A stretch of 64,000 bases of DNA from Pseudomonas antarctica (GCF_001647715.1 NZ_CP015600.1:3782001-3846000); one strand, 5' to 3'. Positions 15,507 through 25,974 are shown, counted from the first letter of the stretch. Notes: a model not told the origin generated them from the letters alone. Made by a program: numbers and translations.

Positions 15507-17732
15507 TTACGGTAATGCCTCGCGCCAGAATCGGCGTTGACTACGAGCAACATCCGGTGGTTGGAAGGTACCCAGTTGCAGACGTACGGCTCCTTGTTCC
15601 GCGCTGTCGTAGACTCGGCTGCCCAACGCTTGATAACGCTCCATTACCTGTGGGTGGGGATGACCAAATGCGTTGCCACGCCCGCGTGAAATCAGCACTG
15701 ACCTGGGCGCAAGCCGTTGCAGAAACCGCCAGGATGAGGAGCTGCGACTGCCATGGTGCGGCGCTTGCAGCCAATCCGTCTGCACCGCCAATGGCGAAGT
15801 GAGGAAGGCCTTTTCAGCCGCTTGATCGATATCCCCCGTCAGCAACAGGCCTTCGCCCTGGGCGTGTACACGCAATACGCAGGATTTCGGATTGCTGCTC
15901 GTGGCGCCAGGCCATTGCCACAGTTCAAACGACACGCCATCCCACTCCCATTGCTCACCACTGAGGCAAGGCTGCGTATCGAGAAATGCCGGCAGCCCTG
16001 CGGACTCTCCGCCGACGACCCGCCCGACCGCAAGCGCACGGGCGACAGCGGTTGCACCGCCGGCATGGTCAGCGTGGGCGTGACTGATCACCATCAGGTC
16101 CAGCGCCCCTACCCCGAGCTTTTGCAGCGAAGGCAAGACCACCCGCGCACCGAGATCCGCCGCCCCCGAGCGCGGCCCTGCGTCGTAGAGCATTGCGTGA
16201 TTGCGCGTGCGCAGGATCACCGCTTGCCCCTGGCCGACATCCAGTTGCAGCACCTCCACCTGCCCATGTGGCACCAGCGCCCGGGGCGGAAAGATTGCCA
16301 GCATCAGCAACGGCCAGCCCAGCAGCCGAAACGGTACGCCTTTGGGCAAGAGCAATAACACCGCGCCCACAGCGCTTAATAACCAATACCCCACAGGCAC
16401 CTCGGCAGGCACCCAGGCCGAGCGCAGCCCCGCTAAAAGCGTCAAACCCCTGAAAAGGCCATCAAGCGCTCCACCGGCCAACCACAATAAGCCCTCTCCC
16501 ACTAACGGCACCGCCAGAAGCAAGGTCCCCAGCAGTGCCAATGGCAACACCACCAGGCTGATCCACGGCACGGCAAAGAGATTGGCAACCGGCGCGCTGA
16601 GGCTGATGGGCAAACCCAGCACCAGCAATACCGGAAACAAACCGATGGCTATCAACCATTGGGGGCGAGTCCAGGCCTGCCAGATACTCCACGGGCCCAA
16701 GCGCCCGCTGAACGCCAGAACCAGCACCGCCACGGCTGCAAACGACAACCAGAACCCCGGCTGCAAACTGGCCAACGGCTCGAGCACCAGCACGCCATCG
16801 AGGGCGAGCAATAACGGCCACCAGACGCCTAAATGCCGAAAACGCAGACGCCACAGCAATACCAGCCCGACCATCACGCAGGCCCGCTGCACCGGTACAC
16901 CGAACCCCGCCAGCAGGCCATAACCGAGCGCGGCGGCAAACCCCAGGCCGCACGCCCACGGCAGCCACGGCAAGGCTCGGGGCCAGCAACCGTAGCGTGC
17001 CAGACCGGCCACCAGGCCGTAGATCAAACCCGCCAGCAAGCCGATGTGCTGACCGGAAATCACCAGCAGATGCACGGTTCCGGTGTCTTGCAACACCCGC
17101 CAATCCTCGGTCGCCAGCCCCGAGCCATCGCCCAGTACCAACGCCGCCAAGCCCGCCTCGCGACCTTGAGCATCGACTGTTTTCAAGCGCTGCCGGACGC
17201 TGTCGCGCCAGGCATTGCGAGCCGGCGCCAGGCGCTGGCCATCTTTCACCGAGCCGGTGGCACCAATACGCTGGGCCAGCAACCAGGCCTCATAGTCAAA
17301 GCCATGAAAATTAAGCAGCCCCGAAGGCCGCTTCAACGTGAGCGCCAGCCGCCAGCGCTCGCCGCTGTTTACCGGCGGGCCACCCTGCCAGGACACCCGG
17401 ATGCGCTTGGGTAACCGAGCGCTACGCGACCGGCCGTCGGCCAATTCGAAGCGTACGCCGCTGCTCGTTTGCTGTGGCAACCCAATCACACGGCCCTCTA
17501 CCCAGCGCGCCTGCCCGTCCAGCGCCGGCTTGAGGCGATCATTCAACGCCCATTGCGCGCTGATGCAGGCCCAGCTCAGGCCCAGCAGGAAGAACGCCAG
17601 TGGGTAGGTGCGAAACGGCAACAGCATCAACGCAAGCACCAAAATGGCCAGCAGCCATGCAGTCGGCGGCAGTGCCGGTAGAAATCGCAGCGCAAGTAAT
17701 CCAAGCCCGAGTGCGAACATGCCTGTTCTCAT
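15507..17732 (-). CDS. comEC: DNA internalization competence protein ComEC/Rec2
   Basis: ComEC forms the inner-membrane channel for single-stranded DNA uptake. The 741-residue protein has N-terminal TM helices, an OB-like DUF4131 domain (about 25-180), the competence membrane domain with LLVISGQHIGLLAGL (about 222-236), and a C-terminal metallo-beta-lactamase domain with HAHADHAGG, LLTGDID and APHHGSRSS. All blocks are intact. AAGGATG precedes the ATG. It is the first gene of the minus-strand run, 110 bp from exbB. Confidence 0.93.
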   Translation of the reverse strand: MRTGMFALGLGLLALRFLPALPPTAWLLAILVLALMLLPFRTYPLAFFLLGLSWACISAQWALNDRLKPALDGQARWVEGRVIGLPQQTSSGVRFELADGRSRSARLPKRIRVSWQGGPPVNSGERWRLALTLKRPSGLLNFHGFDYEAWLLAQRIGATGSVKDGQRLAPARNAWRDSVRQRLKTVDAQGREAGLAALVLGDGSGLATEDWRVLQDTGTVHLLVISGQHIGLLAGLIYGLVAGLARYGCWPRALPWLPWACGLGFAAALGYGLLAGFGVPVQRACVMVGLVLLWRLRFRHLGVWWPLLLALDGVLVLEPLASLQPGFWLSFAAVAVLVLAFSGRLGPWSIWQAWTRPQWLIAIGLFPVLLVLGLPISLSAPVANLFAVPWISLVVLPLALLGTLLLAVPLVGEGLLWLAGGALDGLFRGLTLLAGLRSAWVPAEVPVGYWLLSAVGAVLLLLPKGVPFRLLGWPLLMLAIFPPRALVPHGQVEVLQLDVGQGQAVILRTRNHAMLYDAGPRSGAADLGARVVLPSLQKLGVGALDLMVISHAHADHAGGATAVARALAVGRVVGGESAGLPAFLDTQPCLSGEQWEWDGVSFELWQWPGATSSNPKSCVLRVHAQGEGLLLTGDIDQAAEKAFLTSPLAVQTDWLQAPHHGSRSSSSWRFLQRLAPRSVLISRGRGNAFGHPHPQVMERYQALGSRVYDSAEQGAVRLQLGTFQPPDVARSQRRFWREALP

Positions 17733-17867
17733 GAATCATCCTTTTCAAGTGATCCACTCAGTCTTAGTCGGGCGCCCAGCATGGCCTATGATGTTTTGTC
17801 ACAAAGTCTGAATTTTCTGTTTATAGAATGCGGGCATACTTGCCCCTCGCACTGACCTGGACCCCTT

Positions 17868-18389
17868 ATGCCCCGGCGCTTATTCAAACGGTACATGCCC
17901 GACCCCACGAGTATCCGGGAACACAAGTCCTTACGATTTCTCGGCACGTTGCTGCATGACCCCAACCTCTGGCACCTGAACCGGCACTCCGTCGCGCGCG
18001 CCATGGCGGTGGGCCTGTTCGCGGCGTTTATCCCGATTCCGCTGCAGATGTTATTGGCGGCGATCCTGGCGATCGCCGTGCGCGGCAATATGCCGATTGC
18101 TGTCAGCCTGGTGTGGCTGACCAACCCGATCACCATGCCGGTGGTGTTCTTCTGTACGTACCTGACCGGCGCGTGGCTGATGAACACGCCACCACGCAGC
18201 TTGCCCGATGACTTGACCTGGGAATGGATCAGCAGTCAGCTGAGCACCCTGTGGCAACCGTTCCTGTTGGGTTCCGTGGTGTGCGGCCTGGTGCTGGCCG
18301 CGCTGGCGTACTGCCTGACGATGGGGTACTGGCGTTGGTGGGTCGCGCACCAGTGGAAGAAGCGCAAGCAGCGTCGCGCTGAAAGCTAA
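17868..18389 (+). CDS. DUF2062 membrane protein
   Basis: 173 residues with the DUF2062 layout: a polar start with HDPNLWHLNRHSVARA, a helix in FAAFIPIPLQMLLAAILAI, the WLTNPITMPVVFF motif, and a final TM helix (LLGSVVCGLVLAALAYCL) before a basic tail. Function is unknown, but the family is constantly next to comEC in Pseudomonas. It is divergent from comEC across 135 bp and converges on the histidine kinase gene with a 4-bp overlap. Confidence 0.85.
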   Translation: MPRRLFKRYMPDPTSIREHKSLRFLGTLLHDPNLWHLNRHSVARAMAVGLFAAFIPIPLQMLLAAILAIAVRGNMPIAVSLVWLTNPITMPVVFFCTYLTGAWLMNTPPRSLPDDLTWEWISSQLSTLWQPFLLGSVVCGLVLAALAYCLTMGYWRWWVAHQWKKRKQRRAES

Positions 18390-19747
18390 CCTGCCCGCAG
18401 TCGCAGATGCACGCGCAAGCCTTGCTCGGTATTTTCCGCCCACAAACACCCGCCCTGGCGCCGTACGGCGTTGCGGGCGATGCTCAAGCCAAGGCCGAAA
18501 CCGCCATCACCGGGCCGTGAGCCCTCTAATCGGGTAAACGGCGCAAAAATACGTTCCAAGTCCTGCTCAGCAATGCCGCCGCCCTGATCTTCCAGCCAGA
18601 TATGCCATTCATCATCTTCGCGACACCCGTCCAGCGTCACCACCCCGTGGGCGGGAGAATGCCTGATGGCATTGCGCAGGATGTTTTCCAGGGCCTGGGC
18701 CAGCGCATTCAGGTTGCCACGCACCCAGCAATCCGCTGGCAACAGGCAGGGCAAACGCGACGCCGGCCAGTGACTTTCATAACAGGCGTTTTCCCGCAGC
18801 ATGTCCCACAAGGCCTGAAGCTGGATATCTTCGTTGGGCAGCGGCGCTGTTTCGCTATCCAGCCACGCCAGTTGCAGACTGTCTTCCACCAGGCATTGCA
18901 TGGCGTCGATTTCCCGGCTCAATCGCTCACGCAACTGCGCCAGATCCTGCTCACTGTCACAGGCCACCCGCAAACGACTTAAAGGGGTGCGCAGTTCGTG
19001 GGACATATCCCGCAGCATTTGTTGCTGCAACAGCACGGTGCCCTGCAAACGCTCGGACATGTGGTCGAAGGCACGGCCCAACTCACCCAATTCATCCTGG
19101 CGGCTGGTGGCCTCGCTGGACAGACGCGTATTCAATTGATCGGCACGCCACGCATTGGCCTGCTCGCGTAATTGGTTGAGGGGCATGATCAGCAGCCGAT
19201 AGAGGCCCACGCACAGCAGCAAGGTAAACAGGCCGGGAATCACGCCATTGGTCACCACGCGCCAGAACAATTGGTAACGCCCCGGCTTAAAGCGCTGGGG
19301 TAACTCAATCACCAGCGAGCCAACCCCAGCGTCCACAGGGAATGGGATTTTCACCCACGGCAGGCCTTTGACATGCCGACTGACCGGCCACTCCAGCCCG
19401 CGCAGAAAGGTCAGGCGCTGGCTCTCTTTGTCACTCAGGGGTGTACTGCTCAGCGACTGCAAGTCGTGGCCGATTACCCCCATCCACGTGGATTCGCGCT
19501 TGGCCATCAACTGCAACCAGGCGTCCACGCCTGCGCTGCCCTGTGTACTCCATGCCAGTTCCGCCCCCGCCGCATACCCCCGCAGAATTTCGCGCGACTC
19601 CTCGGCCACATAGGCACTGCGCTGTTCCATGTACCGGCCCCAGGACCAACTGAGCCAAATCATCAGCAAACAGAAGGCGATCAGCAGGCACGCGAGCTTC
19701 CAGAATAACGAGTGCTTGCCGGGCAGTTGCTCAAAGCCCTTCATCAT
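18386..19747 (-). CDS. sensor histidine kinase (OmpR-system partner)
   Basis: 453 residues with two TM helices (about 14-36 and 165-187) around a periplasmic sensor of about 130 residues. A HAMP segment follows, then the dimerisation box with the phospho-acceptor His in MSHELRTPLSR, and a HATPase domain with NAIRH, DQGGGI and GFGLGLSIA. The periplasmic domain holds no family I can name; order and size resemble PfeS/RstB-type kinases, but the ligand is unknown. The start overlaps the response-regulator stop by 17 bp, so the two are translated as a unit. Confidence 0.85.
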   Translation of the reverse strand: MMKGFEQLPGKHSLFWKLACLLIAFCLLMIWLSWSWGRYMEQRSAYVAEESREILRGYAAGAELAWSTQGSAGVDAWLQLMAKRESTWMGVIGHDLQSLSSTPLSDKESQRLTFLRGLEWPVSRHVKGLPWVKIPFPVDAGVGSLVIELPQRFKPGRYQLFWRVVTNGVIPGLFTLLLCVGLYRLLIMPLNQLREQANAWRADQLNTRLSSEATSRQDELGELGRAFDHMSERLQGTVLLQQQMLRDMSHELRTPLSRLRVACDSEQDLAQLRERLSREIDAMQCLVEDSLQLAWLDSETAPLPNEDIQLQALWDMLRENACYESHWPASRLPCLLPADCWVRGNLNALAQALENILRNAIRHSPAHGVVTLDGCREDDEWHIWLEDQGGGIAEQDLERIFAPFTRLEGSRPGDGGFGLGLSIARNAVRRQGGCLWAENTEQGLRVHLRLRAG

Positions 19748-20459
19748 GAACGCTCAGCACATAGCCCTTGCCCCACACCGTGCGCACTTCGCGCTCGTTG
19801 TAGCCGATTGCCTTGAGCTTGCGGCGAATCTGGCTGATATGCATGTCCAGGCTACGGTCGTGGGGCGCATAACCGCGCTGCAACACATGCTGATAAAGGA
19901 ACGCTTTGCTGAGCACTTCATCGGCATTGCGGTGCAGGGTTTCCAGCAGGCGAAATTCACTGCGGGTCAGCCCTGCCCAGAGTGTCTGGTAGCAGACGTC
20001 ATTCCGTTCATCGTCAAAGCGCAGGGGGAAAATATCGTCGCGCGCCGGTAAAAGCGTGGGCGACGGGCGACGGTCCAGGGCCACGCGACGCAGGATGGCC
20101 TCAATGCGTACCCGCAATTCGATCATGCTGAACGGCTTGGGCAGGTAGTCGTCCGCACCGAGACGAAAGCCGCTGACGCGATCCGCTTCGGCGCCCAGCG
20201 CCGACATGAGGATCACGGGGGTTGTATGGCTCTGGCGCAGATGCGTGAGGATCGACAAGCCGTCCATGCCGGGCAGCAGGATATCCATCAACACCACGTC
20301 GAACACCTGGTCACGCGCCATTTGCAGGCCCCGTTCGCCGTTACGGCACAAGGTGACCTGGAAACCGCAGCGGCCCAGGTGTTCATGGACATAGGCGCCC
20401 AGCACAGGGTCATCTTCGATTGTCAGGATACTGGGTAGGCCAACCACTTCGGGATTCAT
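19731..20459 (-). CDS. OmpR/PhoB-family response regulator
   Basis: 242 residues: receiver domain with the acidic pair EDD (about 15-17), phospho-acceptor Asp59 in LMDILLPGMDG and Lys in YLPKPFS, then a winged-helix DNA-binding domain (LTRSEFRLLETL, RSLDMHISQIRRKL, VWGKGYVLS). It is the first gene of a two-gene operon with the kinase and divergent from gacS. The start is unsure: ATG at 20457-20459 begins the normal family N-terminus, while a GTG nine codons earlier is also in frame; neither has a clear ribosome-binding site. Confidence 0.86.
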   Translation of the reverse strand: MNPEVVGLPSILTIEDDPVLGAYVHEHLGRCGFQVTLCRNGERGLQMARDQVFDVVLMDILLPGMDGLSILTHLRQSHTTPVILMSALGAEADRVSGFRLGADDYLPKPFSMIELRVRIEAILRRVALDRRPSPTLLPARDDIFPLRFDDERNDVCYQTLWAGLTRSEFRLLETLHRNADEVLSKAFLYQHVLQRGYAPHDRSLDMHISQIRRKLKAIGYNEREVRTVWGKGYVLSVHDEGL

Positions 20460-20664
20460 TAGCGTCTGCAAGTCATTCTCAATCACTGATTATTCAAGAT
20501 TAAGCTGTCGCAGGCAATCGCCAGCCAGTGCCCAACGGCCCGAAGATTGCGCTCTGTCATTAATTTGCGAGATTCCGAACCGCGCAAATGGCTACACTGC
20601 GCAAGTCGCGTGGGCCGGATGCCCGCGTGGATAATTGAAAACAATGTGGCAACAGGAGAGTGGC

Positions 20665-23418
20665 GTGCTTACAAAAATGGGAATAAAAGGCCGCGTACTG
20701 TTGCTGACCTTATTACCGACCAGCCTGATGGCCCTGTTGTTGGGGGGCTATTTCACCTGGATGCAGCTGTCGGAGTTGCAGTCCCAATTACTGCAACGCG
20801 GCGAAATGATCGCTGAGCAATTGGCACCGCTGGTGGCCCCGGCGTTGAGCGCCAAGAACACCGACCTGCTGGAGCGCATCGCCACCCAGTCCCTGGAGCA
20901 ACCGGACGTACGCGCCGTGTCGTTCCTTGCGCCGGACCGTTCGCCCCTGGCCCATGCTGGCCCGACCATGCTGAACCAGCCGCCCGTCGGCAACAGCTCC
21001 CACCTGCTGCAGCGCACCGGCAATGACGCCACGCGCTACCTGCAGCCGGTATTCGGCCGCCATCGCAACCTCGCCGGCGAGTTGATCCCCGACGAAGCCG
21101 ACCGCCTGCTCGGCTGGGTCGAAGTGGAGTTGTCGCACAATGGCATGTTGCTGCGCGGCTATCGCAGCCTGTTTGCCAGCCTGCTGCTGATCGCCATTGG
21201 CCTGATTTGCACCGCCGCCCTGGCCCTGCGGATCAGCCGCACGATCAACTCACCGATCGGCCAGATCAAGCAAGCCGTGGCCCAACTCAAGGACGGCAAC
21301 CTGGAAACCCGCTTGCCGCCCTTGGGCAGCCAGGAATTGGACCAGTTGGCCTCGGGCATCAACCGCATGGCCGAAACCCTGCAAAATGCCCAGGAAGAAC
21401 TGCAACACAGCATTGACCAGGCCACCGAAGACGTGCGCCAGAACCTGGAAACCATCGAGATCCAGAACATCGAGCTGGACCTGGCACGCAAGGAGGCCCT
21501 GGAAGCCAGCCGTATCAAGTCGGAGTTCCTGGCCAACATGAGCCATGAAATCCGCACGCCACTCAACGGCATCCTCGGCTTTACCCACCTGCTTCAGAAA
21601 AGCGAGCTGTCGCCGCGCCAGTTGGATTACCTGGGCACCATCGAGAAATCTGCCGACAATCTGTTGGGCATCATCAACGAAATCCTCGATTTCTCGAAAA
21701 TTGAAGCGGGCAAGCTGGTGCTCGACAGCGTGCCTTTCAACCTGCGCGACTTGCTGCAAGACACGTTGACCATCCTCGCCCCCGCCGCCCATGCCAAACA
21801 GCTGGAGCTGGTCAGCCTGGTGTACCGCGATACCCCGCTGGCGCTGGTGGGCGACCCGCTGCGCCTCAAGCAGATCCTCACCAACCTGATCAGTAATGCG
21901 ATCAAGTTCACCCGCGAGGGCACCATCGTCGCCAGGGCGATGGTCGAGGACGAACAGGAAGACAGCGTCCAACTGCGCATCAGCGTGCAAGACACTGGCA
22001 TCGGCCTGTCCAACCAGGATGTACGCGCGCTGTTCCAAGCCTTCAGCCAGGCCGACAACTCGCTGTCGCGTCAACCGGGCGGCACCGGCCTGGGCCTGGT
22101 GATCTCCAAGCGACTGATCGAGCAGATGGGTGGTGAAATCGGTGTCGACAGCACGCCGGGCGAAGGCTCGGAGTTCTGGATCAGCCTCAACCTGCCCAAG
22201 ACCCGCGACGACGCCGAAGACCTGCCCTCCCCGCCGTTGCTCGGCCGCCGTGTGGCGGTGCTGGAAAACCACGAGTTGGCGCGCCAGGCCCTGCAACATC
22301 AACTGGAAGACTGCGGCCTGGAAGTCACGCCGTTCAATACCCTGGAAAGCCTGACCAACGGCATCACCAGCGCCCATCAGACCGAACAGGCGATTGACCT
22401 GGCCGTGCTCGGCGTCACCGCCAATGACATTCCGCCAGAACGCCTCAACCAGCATCTATGGGACCTTGAACACCTCGGTTGCAAGGTGCTGGTGCTGTGC
22501 CCGACCACCGAACAGATGCTGTTCAACCAGTCGGTGCCCAACCCCAACAGCCAGTTGCAGGCCAAGCCGGCCTGTACACGCAAGCTGCGCCGCGCCCTTG
22601 CCGACCTGATCAGCCCGCGCCCGTTGCGCAATGAGCCCGGCGAGCCATTGTCCAGCCGCGCACCCCGTGTGCTTTGCGTGGACGACAACCCGGCAAACCT
22701 GCTGTTGGTGCAAACCCTGCTCGAAGACATGGGGGCCAAGGTCCAGGCCGTGGAAAGTGGTTACGCCGCCATCGACGCCGTGAAGCAGGAAACCTTCGAC
22801 CTGGTGCTGATGGACGTGCAAATGCCCGGCATGGATGGCCGCCAAAGCACCGAGGCAATCCGCCAATGGGAAAGCGAGCGCCACGGCACGCCTTTGCCGG
22901 TGGTCGCCCTCACCGCCCACGCGATGGCTAACGAAAAACGCGCCCTGCTGCAAAGCGGCATGGACGACTACCTGACCAAACCCATCAGCGAACGGCAATT
23001 GGCCCAAGTGGTGTTGAAATGGACCGGCCTGGCGCTGCGCAATCAAGGGCCGGAACGTACGACTGACAGCTTTGGCCCAGGCGTACAACTGCTGGTACTG
23101 GATCATGACGAAGGCCTGCGCCTGGCGGCCAACAAAGCCGACCTCGCGGCCGATATGCTCGCCATGTTGCTGGCCTCCCTGGAAGCTGATCGCCTGGCCA
23201 TTACCGCTGCCCGCGAAGCCAAAGACAACAATGCCCTGATCGAGCGCGTCCACCGCTTGCATGGCGCCACCCGCTACTGCGGCGTGCCGCAATTGCGCGC
23301 CGCCTGCCAACGCGCGGAAACCCTGCTCAAGCAAGACGACGCCAAAGCCATTACCGCACTGGACGAACTGGACATGGCCATTGCACGGCTGGCCAGCGAG
23401 GCACGCGTCAGCGCTTGA
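20665..23418 (+). CDS. gacS: hybrid sensor histidine kinase GacS
   Basis: GacS phosphorylates GacA, which switches on the RsmX/Y/Z small RNAs and so secondary metabolism, exoenzymes and biofilm traits. From GTG at 20665 (CAGGAG upstream) the protein has 917 residues, the known P. fluorescens length. It has two TM helices around a periplasmic loop, then HAMP. The transmitter carries His294 ([12 protein letters not shown]) and a HATPase domain; the receiver has Asp717 ([11 protein letters not shown]), and the C-terminal HPt domain has His866 (RVHRLHGAT). All four modules are intact, so the strain should be Gac-competent in its sensor. The ATG ten codons earlier lacks support. Confidence 0.96.
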   Translation: MLTKMGIKGRVLLLTLLPTSLMALLLGGYFTWMQLSELQSQLLQRGEMIAEQLAPLVAPALSAKNTDLLERIATQSLEQPDVRAVSFLAPDRSPLAHAGPTMLNQPPVGNSSHLLQRTGNDATRYLQPVFGRHRNLAGELIPDEADRLLGWVEVELSHNGMLLRGYRSLFASLLLIAIGLICTAALALRISRTINSPIGQIKQAVAQLKDGNLETRLPPLGSQELDQLASGINRMAETLQNAQEELQHSIDQATEDVRQNLETIEIQNIELDLARKEALEASRIKSEFLANMSHEIRTPLNGILGFTHLLQKSELSPRQLDYLGTIEKSADNLLGIINEILDFSKIEAGKLVLDSVPFNLRDLLQDTLTILAPAAHAKQLELVSLVYRDTPLALVGDPLRLKQILTNLISNAIKFTREGTIVARAMVEDEQEDSVQLRISVQDTGIGLSNQDVRALFQAFSQADNSLSRQPGGTGLGLVISKRLIEQMGGEIGVDSTPGEGSEFWISLNLPKTRDDAEDLPSPPLLGRRVAVLENHELARQALQHQLEDCGLEVTPFNTLESLTNGITSAHQTEQAIDLAVLGVTANDIPPERLNQHLWDLEHLGCKVLVLCPTTEQMLFNQSVPNPNSQLQAKPACTRKLRRALADLISPRPLRNEPGEPLSSRAPRVLCVDDNPANLLLVQTLLEDMGAKVQAVESGYAAIDAVKQETFDLVLMDVQMPGMDGRQSTEAIRQWESERHGTPLPVVALTAHAMANEKRALLQSGMDDYLTKPISERQLAQVVLKWTGLALRNQGPERTTDSFGPGVQLLVLDHDEGLRLAANKADLAADMLAMLLASLEADRLAITAAREAKDNNALIERVHRLHGATRYCGVPQLRAACQRAETLLKQDDAKAITALDELDMAIARLASEARVSA

Positions 23419-23469
23419 GACTTCTCTGTGGGGTTATGTATTTTTTCAGCGAGTGCAGGGAGCTTTTTA

Positions 23470-24459
23470 ATGCGCGTGATTCTTTTCAGCAGCCAGACCT
23501 ACGACCGCGACAGTTTTCTCGGCGAGCCACTGCCAACAGACCTTGAACTGCAATTTCAACCTGCCCGGCTCAACCTCGACACCGTGGCCCTGGCCGAACA
23601 CCACGAAGTGGTCTGCGCCTTTATCAACGACGACCTCAGCGCCCCGGTGCTGGAGCAGTTGGCCGCAGGCGGTACGCGCCTGATTGCCCTGCGCTCCGCC
23701 GGTTACAACCATGTCGACTTGCCCGCCGCCAAGCGCCTGGGCCTGAGCATCGTGCGCGTCCCCGCCTACTCGCCTCACGCGGTGGCCGAGCACGCCGTGG
23801 CCCTGATCCTCGCGCTGAACCGCCGCCTGCACCGCGCCTACAACCGCACCCGCGACGGTGATTTCAGCTTGCATGGGCTCACCGGCTTCGACCTGGTAGG
23901 CAAGACCGTCGGCGTGGTTGGCACCGGGCAGATCGGTGCCACGTTCGCCAGGATCATGGCCGGGTTCGGCTGCCAATTACTCGCCTACGACCCCTTCCCC
24001 AACCCGCAGGTCCAGGCCCTCGGCGCCCATTACGTAAGCCTGCCTGAATTGCTGGCCCAAGCGCAGATCATCAGCCTGCACTGCCCGCTGACCGCCGACA
24101 GCAAACACCTGATCAACGCCCGCTCCTTGGCGCAGATGCAACCTGGCGCGATGCTGATCAATACCGGTCGCGGTGGTTTGGTAGACACGCCAGCGCTGAT
24201 CGAAGCACTCAAGAACGGCCAACTCGGCTACCTGGGGCTGGACGTGTACGAAGAAGAGGCCCAACTGTTTTTTGAGGACCGCTCCGACCTGCCCCTGCAA
24301 GACGATGTGCTCGCGCGCCTGCTGACCTTTCCCAACGTGATCATCACCGCACACCAGGCATTTCTTACCCGTGAAGCCCTGGCGGCAATCGCCGGCACCA
24401 CGTTGGCCAACATTGCCGCCTGGGCCAATGGCCAGCCGCAGAACCTCGTCGAAGGTTGA
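23470..24459 (+). CDS. ldhA: D-lactate dehydrogenase (2-hydroxyacid dehydrogenase)
   Basis: LdhA interconverts pyruvate and D-lactate with NAD(H). The 329-residue protein has the Rossmann motif VGVVGTGQIG (about 148-157), Arg and Glu catalytic residues (NTGRGGLVD; LDVYEEE) and the His-containing end motif (TAHQAFLT). The start at 23470 follows GGGAG and begins MRVILFSSQTYD, the family start. It lies 51 bp after gacS on the same strand, a neighbourhood common in fluorescent pseudomonads. Confidence 0.92.
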   Translation: MRVILFSSQTYDRDSFLGEPLPTDLELQFQPARLNLDTVALAEHHEVVCAFINDDLSAPVLEQLAAGGTRLIALRSAGYNHVDLPAAKRLGLSIVRVPAYSPHAVAEHAVALILALNRRLHRAYNRTRDGDFSLHGLTGFDLVGKTVGVVGTGQIGATFARIMAGFGCQLLAYDPFPNPQVQALGAHYVSLPELLAQAQIISLHCPLTADSKHLINARSLAQMQPGAMLINTGRGGLVDTPALIEALKNGQLGYLGLDVYEEEAQLFFEDRSDLPLQDDVLARLLTFPNVIITAHQAFLTREALAAIAGTTLANIAAWANGQPQNLVEG

Positions 24460-24530
24460 TCAGCGGTCACATACCAGGCTCATGATAGGCCGGCACCCGT
24501 GATAGGATGCCGCGCCTATTTGGAGGATCC

Positions 24531-24971
24531 ATGGCCGAACACGATTTCCGCTTCAGCTTGCTGAGCCCGCAACACACCCTGATCGAATGCCGCGCCCTAG
24601 TGCCGGGCCGTTACCAAGTCACTGGCAACGGTGGTTCGATCAAGCATGGCGACATTCTGATTGTCACCCTGCGCGGCAGTAAAACCCTGTCGATGCGCCT
24701 GAACGTCGAAGGTGACGCGCGCTATTCCATCCGCCCGGCGGGCCAATGGGTCGCCATGGCCCAGGGGCCGAAATTCGGCGAGCTGGAGATTCACACCTGG
24801 AAGGTCAATTGCGACAGCTGCGACAGCGTGCTGGAGTTTGAATTCGCGGTGGAAACCAAGCTGACCAAAGAGCCGCTGCAACCGGCCGCCAACGCGCGCA
24901 TCAAGGAGTTGGGCTGGGCCAGCGAAGGCGACAAGCACCGCTGCCCGAAATGCCAGCAGGCCGCGCAATGA
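24531..24971 (+). CDS. conserved Pseudomonas protein with two CxxC motifs
   Basis: A 146-residue soluble protein beginning MAEHDFRFSLLSPQHTLIE. The N-terminal two thirds look all-beta (many short alternating strands). Two Cys pairs, CDSC at about 98-101 and CPKC at about 139-142, could jointly bind zinc. GGAGG precedes this ATG; an earlier in-frame ATG has none. Its stop overlaps the start of the META lipoprotein gene by 4 bp, so the two are co-expressed. I do not recognise a function. Confidence 0.65.
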   Translation: MAEHDFRFSLLSPQHTLIECRALVPGRYQVTGNGGSIKHGDILIVTLRGSKTLSMRLNVEGDARYSIRPAGQWVAMAQGPKFGELEIHTWKVNCDSCDSVLEFEFAVETKLTKEPLQPAANARIKELGWASEGDKHRCPKCQQAAQ

Positions 24972-25372
24972 AAGGCGCGCTTGTGCTCGCCGCCATCGGG
25001 GTTGGCCTGACGGGCTGCGCCGGGGATGCAGTGAAGCTTGAGCAGGATCACAGCTACGTAGTGGAATGGATTGGTGAGCGCCCGCTGATGGACTACGCGA
25101 ACCTGACCGTCACCCTCGGTGCCGATGGCCGCGCCTATGGCAATGGCGGCTGCAACCACTGGTTTGCGCCGTACACCGTCGAGGGCGACAAGCTCAGCTT
25201 CGGCAAGATCGGCAGCACCCGCAAACTGTGCGCCGAGGCCTTGATGGAGCAGGAACACCGCTTCTTCCAGGCCCTGCAAGGCGTTGAGCGCTGGGACATC
25301 TCGCCGATCGAGCAGACGCGCTTCTGGCCTGTCGAAGGCAAGCCCATTCGCCTGTGGCTTGAAGAAGGCTGA
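24968..25372 (+). CDS. META-domain lipoprotein (HslJ-like)
   Basis: 134 residues with signal peptide and lipobox (MKGALVLAAIGVGLTGCAG, lipidated Cys about 17). One META domain follows: LTVTLGADGRAYGNGGCNHWF, LSFGKIGSTRKLC, EHRFFQALQGVERW. The NGGCN motif is the family hallmark. HslJ-type proteins are envelope proteins linked to heat shock and novobiocin tolerance in E. coli. The start overlaps the upstream gene (ATGA). Confidence 0.8.
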   Translation: MKGALVLAAIGVGLTGCAGDAVKLEQDHSYVVEWIGERPLMDYANLTVTLGADGRAYGNGGCNHWFAPYTVEGDKLSFGKIGSTRKLCAEALMEQEHRFFQALQGVERWDISPIEQTRFWPVEGKPIRLWLEEG

Positions 25373-25405
25373 TAGCCCCCATCCAGATACGGGTGAGGTC
25401 TAAAT

Positions 25406-25492
25406 GTGGGAGGGGGCTTGCTCCCGATAGCAGTGGGTCAGTCAACTAATAAGTCGCTGACAGACTGCCATCGGGAGCAAGCCCCCTCCCAC
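25406..25492. repeat. REPIN (REP doublet, GTGGGAGGGGGCTTGC type)
   Basis: GTGGGAGGGGGCTTGCTCCC at the left is answered by its inverse (GGGAGCAAGCCCCCTCCCAC) at the right, around a variable centre of about 37 bp. Confidence 0.85.
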
Positions 25493-25512
25493 ATTGGTTT
25501 TCTGTTGTTGCT

Positions 25513-25974
25513 TTAGCCGCGTAAGGCTTTAAGTTTGGCCAGCACCCCTTGCGCCGTCTGCTCACCCATCAACTGCTCACGCACCTTGCCCTTGTCATCA
25601 ATGATGTAGGTCACTGGCAACGCCTCACTGCGCGGAATATCAAAAATCTCCTCCGGGTTCTGCGCCAGGACGGTGAACTTAATCCCCAGCTTCTCGCTGG
25701 CGGCCTTGAGTTCTTCACCCTGTACGTTGTCGAAATTGACCCCGAACACGCCCACGTTCTGCCCTTTCAATTGCTCGGCCAAGGCATTGAGTTCCGGGAT
25801 TTCCGTGCGACACGGGCCACACCATTCGGCCCAGTAATTGACCACCACCCATTGCTTGTCCAGGCGTTCGGCCGCCACTTTCTTGCCGTATTGGTCAACG
25901 CCGTAATCGTTACCGCAGCCGCTGAGCAGCAGGGTTGTGATGATCGCCAATGCACCGATCAGTCGCCTAGTCAT
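25513..25974 (-). CDS. thioredoxin-like (TlpA-type) lipoprotein
   Basis: 153 residues with lipobox (ITTLLLSGCGN, Cys about 20) and a thioredoxin fold with the WCGPC active site (about 51-55), VNYWAEWCGP, the family cis-Pro (EALPVTY) and C-terminal IIDDKGKV. It would act as a membrane-anchored periplasmic disulfide oxidoreductase, probably reductive as in TlpA/ResA types. It is a single gene, converging on the META gene across a REPIN. Confidence 0.85.
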   Translation of the reverse strand: MTRRLIGALAIITTLLLSGCGNDYGVDQYGKKVAAERLDKQWVVVNYWAEWCGPCRTEIPELNALAEQLKGQNVGVFGVNFDNVQGEELKAASEKLGIKFTVLAQNPEEIFDIPRSEALPVTYIIDDKGKVREQLMGEQTAQGVLAKLKALRG

